From Pelecanus crispus (taxonomy: Eukaryota; Chordata; Aves; Pelecaniformes; Pelecanidae), in assembly GCF_030463565.1 (NCBI RefSeq), contig NC_134676.1, forward strand, positions 26,578,728 through 26,642,727: a DNA stretch of 64,000 bases, written 5' to 3'. A model generated the notes under the pieces. The model was not told the DNA's origin. It made no database searches and worked only from the letters and a program-made list of their open reading frames with translations. Every line of letters begins with the position of its first letter. Positions within the stretch are counted from its first letter, which is position 1. Positions 46,521-58,959 of this stretch are shown one piece after another. The position numbers and the translations under genes were made by a program.

Positions 46521-49369
46521 TGTCTGAGCACTTAGCAAGGGAAAAAGGAAACTATTCTCCTATTTAACAAATACTAATACTCCTATAACTAATATTACTT
46601 CAACTGAACTAATTGAAACTTCCAGACTGGGAGGGCATCATGTCCTGTGTTGATAAAGGAAGAACAATAAGTTTGAGTAAAGACTGATTAGCTGAAGTTA
46701 CCAATCTTGTATATGTTTTTGTATATTACCTTTTGTTTGTTTCTGAATGTTTTAGCAAATCTGAAATTTAAGCAACACTATAGTATGTTGCTACAAAAAA
46801 GTATAGATGACCTAATTGTACAGCAGCTTCGAAGGACTTCAGTGGCACATCAGTGCCACATTCTATAACACATTTAATCCTGTAGACATGAGGTGCATAA
46901 CTTCCATTTGTTTGAAGAAATAATCATTATAAATGTTCATCATGAAATGTCAAAACGTTGGTGTAATTCTAGAAGCATCTGAAGTTTAGCGTCTTTGTCA
47001 GAAAAAAATCCTAATTACCCCAGTAATCTGGCAAAATTATGGTTTATCCAACTAGTTTAACGAAGGGAGCCATGGTTTTTCCACAGAGTGTAGACAGCTT
47101 GTCATTCAGCAAAGCTGTAGTTTCAGTTAAAATATGGAAAGAAAAGACTGTAACTCTAGTTTTATCAGAAGCAATTAAAGTGTAAGTAAACTTCATTTAT
47201 GCTCTTCCATACCTAACTGCAACGTCTATGCCAGACCCACACATGTGCCCTGCAGAGTGCTTTGGTTTGTCTTTGAGCAACACTGCTGAGCAATTAGCAG
47301 GAATATGCAGGCCACGTTGTCAAACAAACTGGGGATATTTAGGTGGGGCTATGGAAGATTTTTGTGCTGACAGCACAGAAGAGCAGCAGGGCTGAACAAC
47401 TGGACTTTTACTGACAATCCCACTTGCTTTAGTCATATAGTTTTCGCCTACCTTTTACATATTAAAATCCTAACCTGTGGTATGTTGAAAGTCCCACTTG
47501 TGTGATATACTGTACTGTGACAGAATTGAGTATCAGTGCTGGTCAAATGTGTATTCATTAACCACACATCTACAATTTGGATTCAGGTCTTCTTGTGTCT
47601 TTTTAGTTAATGTGTTCAGAGCCTTTATCTTCTCCTTTCAACGTCAATTTTCATCCAAATAATTGTCACGCTTCTAAGAGTTTTGTTTTGATGGGCTCTT
47701 TAACTTTCCAGAGTTAAAGAACTGGTTGCATTATGGTCATATGCATCACATTAGATTTGGATATTCTTAATTGGGAGGTAAATGCAAACTGTATCTAATA
47801 TTAAACTAAAGTTGAAGTATGATTGAAGAGGTAATTGTAGCTACTTGAAAGAGCGACAAGAATTAGTGTAAAGATTCTATTAAACAAATGGGCTATAAAA
47901 GTCACCTTTGCATAACCTTTGTTTGTGTGCAAGGGATTAGGATCAGGAACAGCTATCCAACCTCCTATAGCTTGGTGATTTGCAAGGAGAAGGTGAGTTA
48001 GTGCTGAGGTTACAGTGACATTTGTATGGAGGACTAGCATGTGCATTGCTCCCCCTGGCCTGTCTTTCTTCTCCTTTAGTTTTCACTGAAACTTTCTGTT
48101 TTGCTGTCTTTGGTCTGTTCCGTATCCTTTCCCAGAAAGGATACAGAAACTTCTTGCAACACCCAACATGGGAGAACACCATGTCTTCTGGCAGATGAGC
48201 TTCAAGGACCCTTAACTCCTAGCTGAGTAATACAATTCTGCTGCTGAAAGCAGCTGGTCTCAGCTGCTCTTGCTGCTCAGCAGTAGAGCTATTTCTCAGA
48301 GTTCACATGTACCCCTTTGCAGTGGAGCCAGATTAAAACCCTTTGACTATGAGTACCCCAAATCCTACTTTTTTCTTTTGCATTTATTTTGGGCAGAACA
48401 ACGTATTAAAAACTTACCTCTTAAAGAGAAATGAGGGCAGGGACAAAGGATAATGTTTCTTTACATCCTGGAAATGGGAGAAAACAAGAGAGTCCAAAAA
48501 CCTAAAAAGTTAAATCCAACTTAAAGTTGTGGTACTTAATATGTTTGGGATTTGATGGCAACATTCCCTGAAGAATACAGCAAACTATTTGTCACTGAAA
48601 CGTAGCTAAATTTAAACTGAAAACTATCTTAGTGGTACTAAAATATTTTTAGATTTCTGTGCAATACTCTGTCGTGGTAATGATCATGGGGAAAATAAGT
48701 TGTAAATTCTGAAGTACAGTAGGGTTTTTTGCCTTACATAATTTTGTTTGCTAAGCAGTTAACTTCGGACCATGTATGTTGTACATATATAGTGTTCAAG
48801 TGTGAAGTGTGAAAATGTTCAGGTGTGAAGCTCCAAAGAGCGAGGGTTTCACAACACATGTTCCTGGCCCTAATTAATGTTAGTTTTAGAGTAACTGCAT
48901 TGAATCAGCCAGTTCTGTTGCAGATTATGGCCTAAAATTTATTAGAATAATCAGAGTATTAAAAAATTTTTGAGAAGATGGGGGTTTGAAGTCATACACA
49001 TTCTGCAGTGTGCAGTGTAATGAAATGAAGTTCCACATGTGTTAATGCCAGTTGGTTTAAAGGGATAGACGGAGGGTGAGGGTTGGGGAGGTGATGTGAC
49101 AGGACTGATTCTGTATTTGAGATGTCTGTCTTTATGTGACTCTACAACTGGGTGCTGATATTTGCCTTTCTTAGAAGGCTTGCATTTTCCTTGCATATGT
49201 GTATTAATGCACTTATCTGCTCTATGCAGCAACACATAGAGAAGTTCCTAGAGAAATTTATTATGCAAGGTGAAATATGTACATCCCAGTGGGCACACCT
49301 GTCAGATAACCTGTGTGCAATGATATTATATACAAATTAGATTCATGACCTTTACTCTCTGTCCATCAG

Positions 49370-49526
49370 GGAACAACCCATCTTCAGCACCCGAGCTCAT
49401 GTCTTCCAGATTGACCCAAATACTAAGAAGAACTGGGTTCCCACCAGCAAGCATGCTGTTACTGTGTCCTACTTCTATGACAGCACAAGAAATGTCTACA
49501 GGATAATCAGTTTGGATGGCTCAAAG
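49370..49526 (+). CDS. HOMER1: HOMER1 exon 2 (EVH1 domain, N-terminal half)
   Basis: A 157-bp exon bounded by CAG at 49367-49369 and GTAAGT at 49527. Joined to exon 1 it encodes residues 2-54: [20 protein letters not shown] and [18 protein letters not shown], then [14 protein letters not shown]. This matches the highly conserved vertebrate Homer1 N-terminus as I know it. Phe14 and Trp24, EVH1 residues that contact the PPXXF ligand, are both present. The phase is 2 at the 5' side and 0 at the 3' side. The frame is intact. Confidence 0.98.
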
Positions 49527-52334
49527 GTAAGTTTTATTTCAGAAAACTTGCTTGCTTCATCAATTTTTGTATTTCTTTTCTAGTCTGATGTCCTTCATAT
49601 ATCTTCTCAGATGCTTTGGTCATTATCTGAGTAACAGGTTACTGGCATGTTAAAATGGTAGCATTGCTTCATTACATGTTTTAAATGTTTATTTGAAAAT
49701 GCTCTTTTCCATGCGTTCATATTTACTTTGATAAATCTATTACTGAATTTAAGTGATGACCTGTTACTTAGTATTATGAGCTGGCTAAAAAGACATTCTC
49801 TGTGAGATGCACTAAAAAGTACAAATAGGGTTACAGTAACCTGTTTTCATTTCCGCATTCAATGATCTATCAATATCATTGGCTTCAGCGGTATGAAGGA
49901 CATCTGTTCAGTGCCCCTAATCACTTAGTAAATCCTTTGTTATGTAATCTTCCAATTTTTGCTATAGAGAATGTGAGGATTCCCTCCTAATAAAGCTCTC
50001 TGTGGTAAGCTTTTATCAAAACTCAGTTGGTTTGGGTTTGGGTTTTTTGGGGAGTGTGTTTTTTGGTTGGTTGGTTGTGGGTTTTTTGTTTTGTTTTTAA
50101 TTAGGAAGGTTAATGTGTTGAACTGCTGTTGTAAGAAACCTTGTCTAAGAAATTAATTTGACGTGGCGAAAATATTTGACTGTTCCGTAGGTTCTACCCC
50201 AAGTGGGTATAAAACCAGTAACTTTACAAACAACATATCAGAAAACTCTGCAATAAGGACATTAAAGATATACAGAGTGTAATCGAAAGTTGTAATCCTT
50301 TCAAGAGACTCTTGTTTGCAGCTTCTGGAGATGCATCAGCTTATGATGGTTGGAACTGAAATACTGTTAGAGCATAGCAGTATTCACAGAGATTTTGTGG
50401 CTGTGTATTGAAACCAAAAAGATATTACCCTGCCTATGCATATTACCTATGCAGAGTATTGCTATTTTAAAATGAGGAAGGAGAATTTCTACCATAAAGA
50501 AGTATATAGAAATAGATCTTATAGTCAAAGATCACTGTATGATACTACTTTAAGTGACTGAGGCTCTGGTATCAAAGCCTACCAGAATTTTTCCAAGCTT
50601 AAGTCTTACTTTGTTTCTTCCCTTCCCAGCCTTCTTTCAAATGATACTTTTCATTGTGTCAAATAATTAAAATACCTTTTGTGTGACTGTTTATAAATAA
50701 AGACTTTGAGATTGGAACTAGATGCTGTATGAAATCAAGACTACCAGTTGTAATCTGTAGCACCTTAACCGATCTGCACAGTTTACAAAATCCTTATTCT
50801 GGTATCCACTGGGGTTCCTCTGACTGGAGTGGCAACTCCTGCAAAGTGGCTGCTGAGTTAAATTGTCAAACTGTTGTTCATCTATTTATTTGTTCTTTTT
50901 TCTACTGCAGCACTTCTTTTGCGTTTGCAGTACTATTGGCAAGGCATATTGATAATGCAATCTATCACTTTTATTTACTCTGTCTGTGATTGCTGCAATC
51001 CTAATAATGTTTTCATCCAAGTGTTAGATGTCTGACTAAGGTCTAGGATCCCAATCATGATTAAGACCCATGGTTTTAGGCGTCACAACAGTGCTCTGAA
51101 ACATACACAGGTGAACAGCAGGGGGACCCATGAAAGAATTTTAAGGTTTTCAGCATAATTCCTAGAGAATTTTTTTATTTTTAATTAAGGCCCCATGTTG
51201 TTTAACATGTCTGTACATATACAATATAGTGTGTACAAAGGGATAAATATAAAGCATCCTTAAGTTTGGAGTGCATCCAGGTAGTGTCTCTGCTAGATGG
51301 CATACAGCTGGGTGTCAGTAACACTACTGGCATCTGAGCTTGCAGTGCCTTATATTGTTGATTGGTCAGACAGAAGTGTTAAATTTGCAAAGGAGAAAAA
51401 GCTATGCAATTTAATTCTCCCATTTTTAAGTTTTGAAATGAAACTGAATAAAGATGATTTTGTGGTTTGTTTTTTTTTTTTTAAATTAATTTTACATTGA
51501 AAATGTCTCAAATACACATGTTGCCAGTGGCCAAAACCACTTGTCGAACCATACTGGCTTTGAAGCTGTCTTGACCCTCCCTTGGAGGGAATAGATCCAA
51601 CCAGGTTTTATTGTATACCTTGTTGCTGGTGGGGTTTACAGCACCCTGTAGGTTTGTACGGTGGAGAGAATGACATGCATGTGGCTGCTCAGTTACAGTG
51701 GCTCAGGTGCTGAGCAGTAAGTCAGTTAAGTGATGGCAACTCACATGTATGTTCATTTAGACTGCAATAAGGAAAGTTTGAGAGATATACACTTCAGATT
51801 TGAGTGATAATCCTATTTCTGTCCCACATGCTTCCCTCTCTTTAGGTCAGTGGATTTCAGTAGGATTGCTGGATAAAATTTAACTCCTGTACTGATTGTC
51901 TGAAAGTCATTAAATCTTTCTTCCTGAAAACAAAAGGACATTTTTAAGACATGATCTTCACTCACATCTGAGGAATGCTATTGTATGTTGCAGATTCCCG
52001 CTTGAATTTGCTTGAGTGGGTCTTTGGTGTATTTTGAGAGAGAATTTTTTTCCTTATTCCATGACAATGATTCTGTGAGCCGTATTCAGCTGAGAGAGGT
52101 CCTACAGAAGCAAGTTCTGCTTATTTTTAATGCATTCTGTGTAATGTTGTTTTCTGAAGCTACAACCTCCTCTTAAAATACATTGCACAAGAAATGATGC
52201 ATCTCCCTCTAACTTGACTCCAGAAAATGTTCTAGGACCATAGATGTTCAAATGTTCAGTGTACAGGCTGTGTTTTATAGTCACATACAGTATCTGGATC
52301 CCTGTTGCCCATGGCAGGGAGATCCTGGTGCCAA

Positions 52335-52417
52335 TCATAGAATTGTTTAGGTTGGAAAAGACCTTTAAGATCATCCAGTCCAACCATTAACCTAACACTA
52401 CCAAGTCCACCACTAAA
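52335..52417 (-). mobile_element. short CR1 3' fragment
   Basis: Contains the CR1 terminal signature in reverse: TCATAGAATTGTTTAGGTTG, then GGAAAAGACCTTTAAGATCA and TCCAGTCCAACCATTAACC. Only about 83 bp is present. It is separated from the next CR1 by 75 bp of unrelated sequence, so it is an independent, heavily 5'-truncated insertion or a fragment. Confidence 0.85.
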
Positions 52418-52492
52418 ACAATTAAGGGTAGAGTAATAGTTTCATGTTTCCTGGCTTGGTGGCTGGATTATTTTTTAATGAAAGTGAAAACT

Positions 52493-55400
52493 CAGAATCA
52501 TTAAGGTTGGAAAGGATCTCTAAGACCATCAGTCCAACCATCAACCCAATGCCACGATGCCCACTAAACCATGTCCCAAAGTGCCATGTCTACACGTTTT
52601 TTGAACACTTCCAGGAATGGTGACTCCACCACCTCTCTGGGCAGCCTGTTCCAAAGCTTGACTACCATTTCCGTGAAGAAATTTTTCCTAATATCCAATC
52701 TAAACCTCCCCTGGTGCAGCTTGAGCCCATTTCCTCTTGTCCTGTCGCTAACTACATGGGAGAAGAGACCAACACCCACCTCACTACAACCTCCTTTCAA
52801 GTAGTTGTAGAGAGTGATAAGGTCTCCCCTCAGCCTCCTCTTCTCCAGGCTAAACAACCTCAGTTCCCTCAGCTGTTCCTCATAAGGCCTGTGCTCCAGA
52901 CCCTTCACCAGCTTCGTTGCCCTTCTCTGGACATGCTCCAGCACCTCAATGTCCTTCTTGTATTGAGGGGCCCAAAACTGGACACAGTATTCAAGGTGTG
53001 GCCTCACCAGTGCCAAGTACAGGGGGACGATCACTTCCCTGCTCCTGCCAGCCACACTATTCCTGATACAAGCCAGGATGCTGTTGGCCTTCTTGGCCAC
53101 CTGGGCACACTGCTGGCTCATGGTCAGCCGGCTGTCTACCAACACCCCCAGGTCCTTTTCAGCCAGGCAGCTTTCCAGCCACTCTTCCCCAGGCTTGTAG
53201 CGTTGCATGGGGTTGTTGTGACCCAAGTACAGGACCCAGCACTTGGCCTTGTTGAACCTCATGCAGTTGGCCTTGGCCCATCAGTCCAGCCTGTCCAGAT
53301 CCCTCTGCAGGGCCATCCTACCCTCGAGCAGACCAACACTACCACCCAGTTTGGTGTCATCTGCAAACTTACTGAGGGCACACTCAATCCCTTCATCCAG
53401 ATCGTTGATAAAGATATTAAACAAGACTGGACCCAAAACACAGCCCTGGGGAACACCGCTTGTGACCAGTCACCAACTGGGTTGAACTCCATTTACCACA
53501 ACTCTCTGGGCTCAGCCACCCACCCAGTTTTTTACCAAGCGAAGACTACGCTCGTCCAAGCCGTGAGCTGCCAGCTTCCTTGGGAGAATGCTGTGGGAGA
53601 CGGTGTCAAAGGGTTTACTGAAGTCCGGGTAGATGACATCCACAGCCTTTCCGTAATCCACTAGGTTGGTCACCAGGTCATAGAAGATCAGGTTGGTCAA
53701 GCATGAACCTGTGCTGGCTGGGCCTGATCCCCTGGTTGACCTGCACATGCCTGTTGAGCATGCTCAAGATGAACTGCTCCATGATGTCCCCCAGCACCAT
53801 GGTTAGGCTGACAGGCCTGTAGTTCCCTGGATCCTCTTTCCAGCCCTTCTTGTAGATGGGCATCACGTTGGCAAGCCTCCAGTCATCAGGGACGTCCCCT
53901 GTTAACCAGGACTGCTGATAGATGATGGAGAGTGGCTTGGTAAGCTCCTCCCTCAATACTCTCAGGTGGATCCCATCTGGCCCCATAGACCTGTGAGCAT
54001 CCAGGTGGCGTAGCAGGTTGTTAACTGCTTCCTCCTTGATTATGGGGGCTTCGTTCTTCTCTCCATCCCTGTCTTCCAGCTCAGGGGCCTGAATACCCTG
54101 GGGATAACTGGTCTGGCTATTAAAGTCAGAGGAAAAGGCGGCATTAAGTACCTCAGATTCTCCTTGGCTCTCTTTTTGTTGTTAATGTATTTGTAAAAAC
54201 ATTTTTTATTATCTCTTACAACAGTGGCCAGATGGGGTTCTAGCTGGGCCTTTGCCTTTCTAATTTTCTCCTTGCATGACCTAATGAGATCCCTGAACTC
54301 TTTTTGAGTTGCCTGCCCCTTCTTCCAAAGGTGGTAGACTCTCCTTTTTTCCCTGAGTCCCAGCAAAAGCTCCCTGTTCAGCCAGGCTGGTTGTCTTCCC
54401 CACCGGTTAATCTTATGGCACATGGGAACAGCCTGCTCCTGCACCTGTAAGACTTCCTTCTTGAAGAATGTCCAGCCTTCCTGGACACTTTTGCCCTTCA
54501 GGACTGTCTCCCATGGGACTTTCCCAACCAGGGTCCTGAACAGGTCAAAGTCTGCCCTCCAGAATTCCATGGTAGTGGTTTTGCTGGCCCTCCTCCTTCC
54601 TTCAGGAATCGAAAGCTCTATCATATCATGGTCACTAAGCCCAAGACAGCCTCCAACCATGACATCTTCCACCAGTCCTTCTCTGTTTGTAAACAGCAGG
54701 TCAAGTGAGGCACCACCCTGGTAGGCTCACTTACCAGCTGTGTCAGGAAGTTATCTTCCACACACTCCAGGAACCTCCAAGACTGTTGCCTCTCTGCTGT
54801 GTTGTATTTCCAGCAGATGTCCAGCAAGTTGAAGTCCCCCACAAGAATAAGGGCTAGCAATTGTGAGACTTCTGCCAGCCACTTATAGAATGCTTCATCT
54901 ATCTCTTCATCCTGCTTGGGTGGTCTGTAGCAGACTCCCAGCAGGGCATCTGCCTTGTTGGCCTTCCCCCTCATCCTCACCCATGTGCACTTGGCCTTAT
55001 CATCACAATCGTTGAGCTCTATACAATCAAAACACTCCCTAACGTACAGAGTCACCCCACTGCCTCTCCTTCCTTGCCTATCCCTTCTGAAGAGCTTATA
55101 GTCATCCAGTGCAGCACTCCAGTCATGGGAGTCATCCCACCATGTTTCTGTGATGGCGAATAAGTCGTAGCTATCCTGCTGCACAATGGCTTCCATCTCC
55201 TCCTGTTTGTTGCCCATGCTGCGTGCATTGGTGTAGATGCACTTGAGCCGGGCTATCGATTTCACCCCCAACGTTGCCATGCCACCCTTAGGCTCCTCTC
55301 TGGTGAGCCGGGTTATGTCCCCTTCCCCCTTTGAACCTAGTTTAAAGCCCTGTCAATGAGTCCCGCCAACTCATGAGCAACAATCCTTTTCCCCTTTGGA

Positions 55401-56000
55401 GATAGCTGAACTCCATCTGCTGCCAGCAGGCCCAGTGCCATGTAAACGTCCCCATGATCAAAAAAACCAAAATTCCACTGACAGCACCAGCCTCTGAGCC
55501 ACTTGTTAATCAGGTGAGTTTTCCTGTTCCTTTCAGCATTCTTCTTTGCCACTGATGGGATAGAGGAAAACACTGCCTGTCCTCCCAATCCTTCAACCAA
55601 TTGTCCCAGTGCCCTGAAGTCCCTTTTGATCGCTTTTGGACTTCTCTCTGCAACCTCATCACAGCCAACCTGCATAACCAGGAGTGGGTAATAATCAGAG
55701 GGCTGTACCAGATCAGGGAGTTTCTTAATAACGTCCCTAACCCGGGCCCCAGGAAGGCAGCAGACTTCCCTGTGGGATGGGTCTGGATGGCATATTGGGT
55801 CCTCTGTTCCCCACAGGAGGGAATCACCTACAACAGTTACCCTCCTGTTTTTCTTAACAGGGACAGTTGTAATGCGTGGGGCATAATAATCTGATAGAAG
55901 TCGAGACTGGTTTCTGTGACCTCTTAAGTAAATGTCTCTTATGCGACCTTTTTCTCCTACCACTCTAGGAATCAAGAGAAAGCCTGAAAAATAAAATTTC
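52493..56000 (-). mobile_element. CR1 LINE, long 5'-truncated copy
   Basis: About 3.5 kb, antisense to HOMER1. In element order it has the end of ORF1 (SGNH esterase part), a short inter-ORF gap, ORF2 with endonuclease and reverse transcriptase, and a 3' UTR ending near 52493 with AGAATCATTAAGGTTGG in reverse. The 5' end is set at about 56000, where similarity to ORF1 fades. A full CR1 is about 4.5 kb, so roughly the first kilobase is missing. Several frameshifts and stops show that it is inactive. Confidence 0.93.
52564..55280 (-). pseudogene. CR1 ORF2 (endonuclease and reverse transcriptase), broken
   Basis: Starts MATLGVKSIARLKCIYTNAR at 55280. The endonuclease motifs TNARSMGNK, ITETWWDD and VGDFN (near 54828-54840) are visible. 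In the reverse transcriptase region NYRPVSL (in 53678-53986) and FDTVSHSIL (53512-53748) appear, and the catalytic FADD lies at 53356-53367. The C-terminal [10 protein letters not shown] and RTRGNGLKL block ends at 52564. The segments lie in three different frames, so at least three frameshifts have occurred. In-frame stops occur at about 53512 and about 53280. The catalytic motifs survive although the frame does not. It has no host function. Confidence 0.92.
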
Positions 56001-56008
56001 TTATGCAA
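55337..56008 (-). pseudogene. CR1 ORF1 C-terminal esterase-like segment
   Basis: An uninterrupted frame of 223 codons. RRVTVVGDSLLWGTED carries the GDS nucleophile motif of SGNH hydrolases. MQVGCDEVAERSPKAIKRDF corresponds to the central block, and DGVQLSPKGKR to the DxxH block. Gln stands where the catalytic His is expected, so the enzyme would be dead. An esterase domain in ORF1 is a known feature of CR1. The N-terminal part is lost by 5' truncation, and the Met at 56008 is not the native start. Confidence 0.75.
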
Positions 56009-58350
56009 TATGACATGGCAACATTGAGCAGTTGTTGCTAAGGCTTTCAGTTCTCATTAATTACATAGTCATTTCATAGCTCCTGGGAAAAATGTGTTTT
56101 AGTACTTATTTATCCTAGGTGATGGAAGGAAGCCTCCATTATTTCTCCAGTAACGCTGCAGACAGACCCTAGGATTATTCCCAGAATCATGCTATATTTT
56201 CCATTCAATCTCTGCTAATCACTGAGAAAAGAAAGGAGATCAAGTAATGTGCTTCCTGCAGTGCTAGTTAACTCTCTGATATATGCAAGATAGGAAAAAA
56301 CCCCTAATAATTTGTGCTCATCTAAAACCAGAGAAGACTCTGGAAAAGAGTGGTTTTCCAGTCTGTAGGTTCTGTGAGCCTTGTAGATATTATTTCTGAG
56401 TCAAGTCTCCTACCAGTGTTACTGCAATAGATGTTCTTTACATTTTAATGAATGTTGTAAAAGAAACTAGTCACACATTAAAGTGATAACCTGTTTAATG
56501 CTAAACACAGGTTTTAAGTAAGGTGTTTAAGCACAGCTATTCAGTGATCTTCCTTTGAAGAAGTTAAATACTGCATGTGTTAATTATTATTGCCATCAAT
56601 TTTAGCACTAGATAAAATCGTATTTGACCAGTGCTGTATATCTTGCAGCTGTTGGGTTTGCAGTCAGTAAAACAAACAGCTAAGACACATGCCCTATTTT
56701 CTTGTAGCTAAACTAATATGAAAGGAAAACATGAAAGCTATTTTATTATTCCAACAAAATCTAAAGATAACAAAATCAGTTTTCTTCAAAAGCTAAATGT
56801 CTGCCTGTCAGATGGACTCTGTTCTGCTTTTAAGATATTCTTGTACATTTATACTAACAACATTCTTAAAAGTTGATGAAATATTTGACACTTGTTACAC
56901 TGGTAATTCTACAGTGGAATGTGGCGTAGAGGACAGCAGTTAAAGCAGTACCTATTTGAGTAGACAAGACAGGCTTAATTGTAAATTATAATTTAAAAAA
57001 TAAATCTTTTTTTTTTTTAAGCTGAAGATATGAAGGATTAATATCCAGTATTTTCCAGAAGTAGCTGACACTGACTGTATCTATAGTATGCTGTAGCGTT
57101 GCACTTCTTAAAAGCATAATTAATTTAGCATGCAAGATATCTAGCATACTAATGCTTTTAATTCAGTGAGGATTGAAAGCTTTGATTTCCTTGTAAAATT
57201 GGTAAATATAATGAAAGGACTCTATTTTTGTATCACTGGGAACTGAATGCAGTCTTCCCAGTGAGAAACTTGTTGTCTTTGGACTAATACTGTCCACTGG
57301 AGTGGAGCCACCTCAGTTTTCTCTGCTGGAAAATGAAGGGAAGAATCAGAACAACTCTTTTTGCAATACAATTATTTTTTAAAACGTTTTCTTCCTACCT
57401 TTCTCCCTTGCAAGGAAATTATTTGACAGTCACTGTAACGCAGCTTAAATGCAGACTGCTGTCAAAACAGATACCACATCCTGGTCCAGGCAGCCTGCTC
57501 TGGGTTCTCTCTTGTGCAGCCAGCCACATGGTCAGCTGAAGCAGTGACCAATCTCAGCTAAAAACTGGTTGGTTTCTGCAACGTTTTTTGCTGGGTGAAT
57601 TTGCAGTCAGATATGCCAGTGCAGCAAATGCCAGTCCTGGAGGCTTTAAACCTGTGTGTTTCTTGGAGGTCGTAAGTCCCTGTCCTCAGAGTCATCTTCT
57701 GCTTTGAGGAATTTACATCCATGACATAATCTGCACACTCTCAAATATGTGATGTAAGTTCTTATTAATCAAGCAATGGATGGAACTAGGGCTTAAGCAA
57801 GCTAGACAACATAGCTAGAGCTTGAGTTGGGAGGAAGACTCTTTTCTACACTGTCCCCAGGATATTTAGTTTCAAACATATTACTGTTGACAGCTTCCAC
57901 AGCAAGAGAGATTGAGCATTAAGTGAACTTGCACAGCTCTGTTCTGGGCTTCCACCAGGTTATTTCAAAAGCGGGCTTCCAAGCCCTAACAGTGCACACG
58001 AAGACAAGAAGCATGCAAGAAAAAAAGAGCTCCCGAACACCTCCTTTCCAAGAAGTTCACCTACCTGTCTCACATTATCTCTTCTGTCCTACGTGGCATA
58101 AACATCCATTTTCTATGAAGTCAGTTGGAGGCCATAGTGCAAGTGCAAGCCTGCTGGCTTTATTTGGGCTCTGAACCTTTTGTCTAAAGAAAGGAGAATG
58201 ATGTTTGAATTATCACTGACTTCACTGACCAGCTTCTCCTATATGAAAATCTGAGGAGACATTTAGTGGGCAATTAATGCTGGAGACGGTTCTTCAGTCT
58301 CTGATCACATTGCAAATCCTGTCCTTCACCTGGTGAGGCTTCTTGGTTCA

Positions 58351-58959
58351 AATGTAAGCTTTCAGGTATTCCAGAATTTTCCAGGAGTTGTTCACAATGG
58401 TAGCCAAAGCCTGCATTTTGAGGCAAAGGTTATCAGAGAGAACTGCCTGTTTGATGTCCTCAGTTCCATCCAGATTTGCTCTTCTAATTTAATGTGAGTA
58501 TAGTGGAGCTGTCAAAGCCACCGTAGAAGATGCCAGTTTTGTTAGATTCATCTGTGCTGCAATATCTTTGCTTGTCTTTCTATGTGTTGCAATACAATGT
58601 GTTCTTCTGAACTTTCTTGCAATACACCTCTCCGCCAGTTCATCTGAGAATCACCATATGCACATGGGAGCTCTTTTTGGGCTGAGCTGGCCCCTCAGCT
58701 GCAAATTTTTCAGGCTTGCCCTGTAGAATTCAGAGAAATTTCTGTGTTGATGGTAGCTGTGCTCCAGTGCTACCCAAATGTCAGCAAAACGTGCTAAGTA
58801 AACTCTGTAACTACTAATTTTAATATCTGCCCAGAAGGCCATCTCATGCAAGTAATAGAGACTGATTTTGACTTCTAGAAGATCTCAGGCTTGGGAGAGC
58901 AGTGCTTGGTCTTTCTGATGTTGAAATTTCTCACTGTCACTATCCTGAGAAAATACTGT
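58351..58959 (-). pseudogene. unidentified decayed coding-like frame
   Basis: One minus-strand frame runs about 200 codons with only three internal stops (TGA at 58885-58887, TGA at 58651-58653, TAA at 58489-58491), where about ten would be expected. The translation looks protein-like and mostly helical, for example DIWVALEHSYHQHRNFSEFY, then NLCLKMQALATIVNNSWKIL. I do not recognise the family. It may be a degraded processed pseudogene or part of an old transposon. No poly(A) remnant or target duplication was found. It lies in HOMER1 intron 2, antisense. Confidence 0.35.

Larger units (their letters stand above)
23680..49369 (+). other. HOMER1: HOMER1 intron 1 (25.7 kb)
   Basis: Runs from donor GTAAGG at 23680 to an acceptor with TTTACTCTCTGTCCATCAG ending at 49369. 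After the minisatellite and the CpG-island edge (to about 24420) it is AT-rich. No CR1 or LTR copy was recognised inside it, and none of its open frames shows known similarity, including the 198-codon minus-strand frame at 44413-45009. Alternative internal first exons cannot be excluded. Confidence 0.85.

Noticed and set aside
50030..50100. G/T-rich stretch resembling telomeric repeat
   Set aside because: Irregular GGTTTT/GGTTG words without a TTAGGG period; ordinary low-complexity sequence.
52714..53664. 316-codon plus-strand frame in the CR1 region
   Set aside because: It is the antisense shadow of CR1 ORF2, which is identified on the minus strand by endonuclease and FADD motifs.
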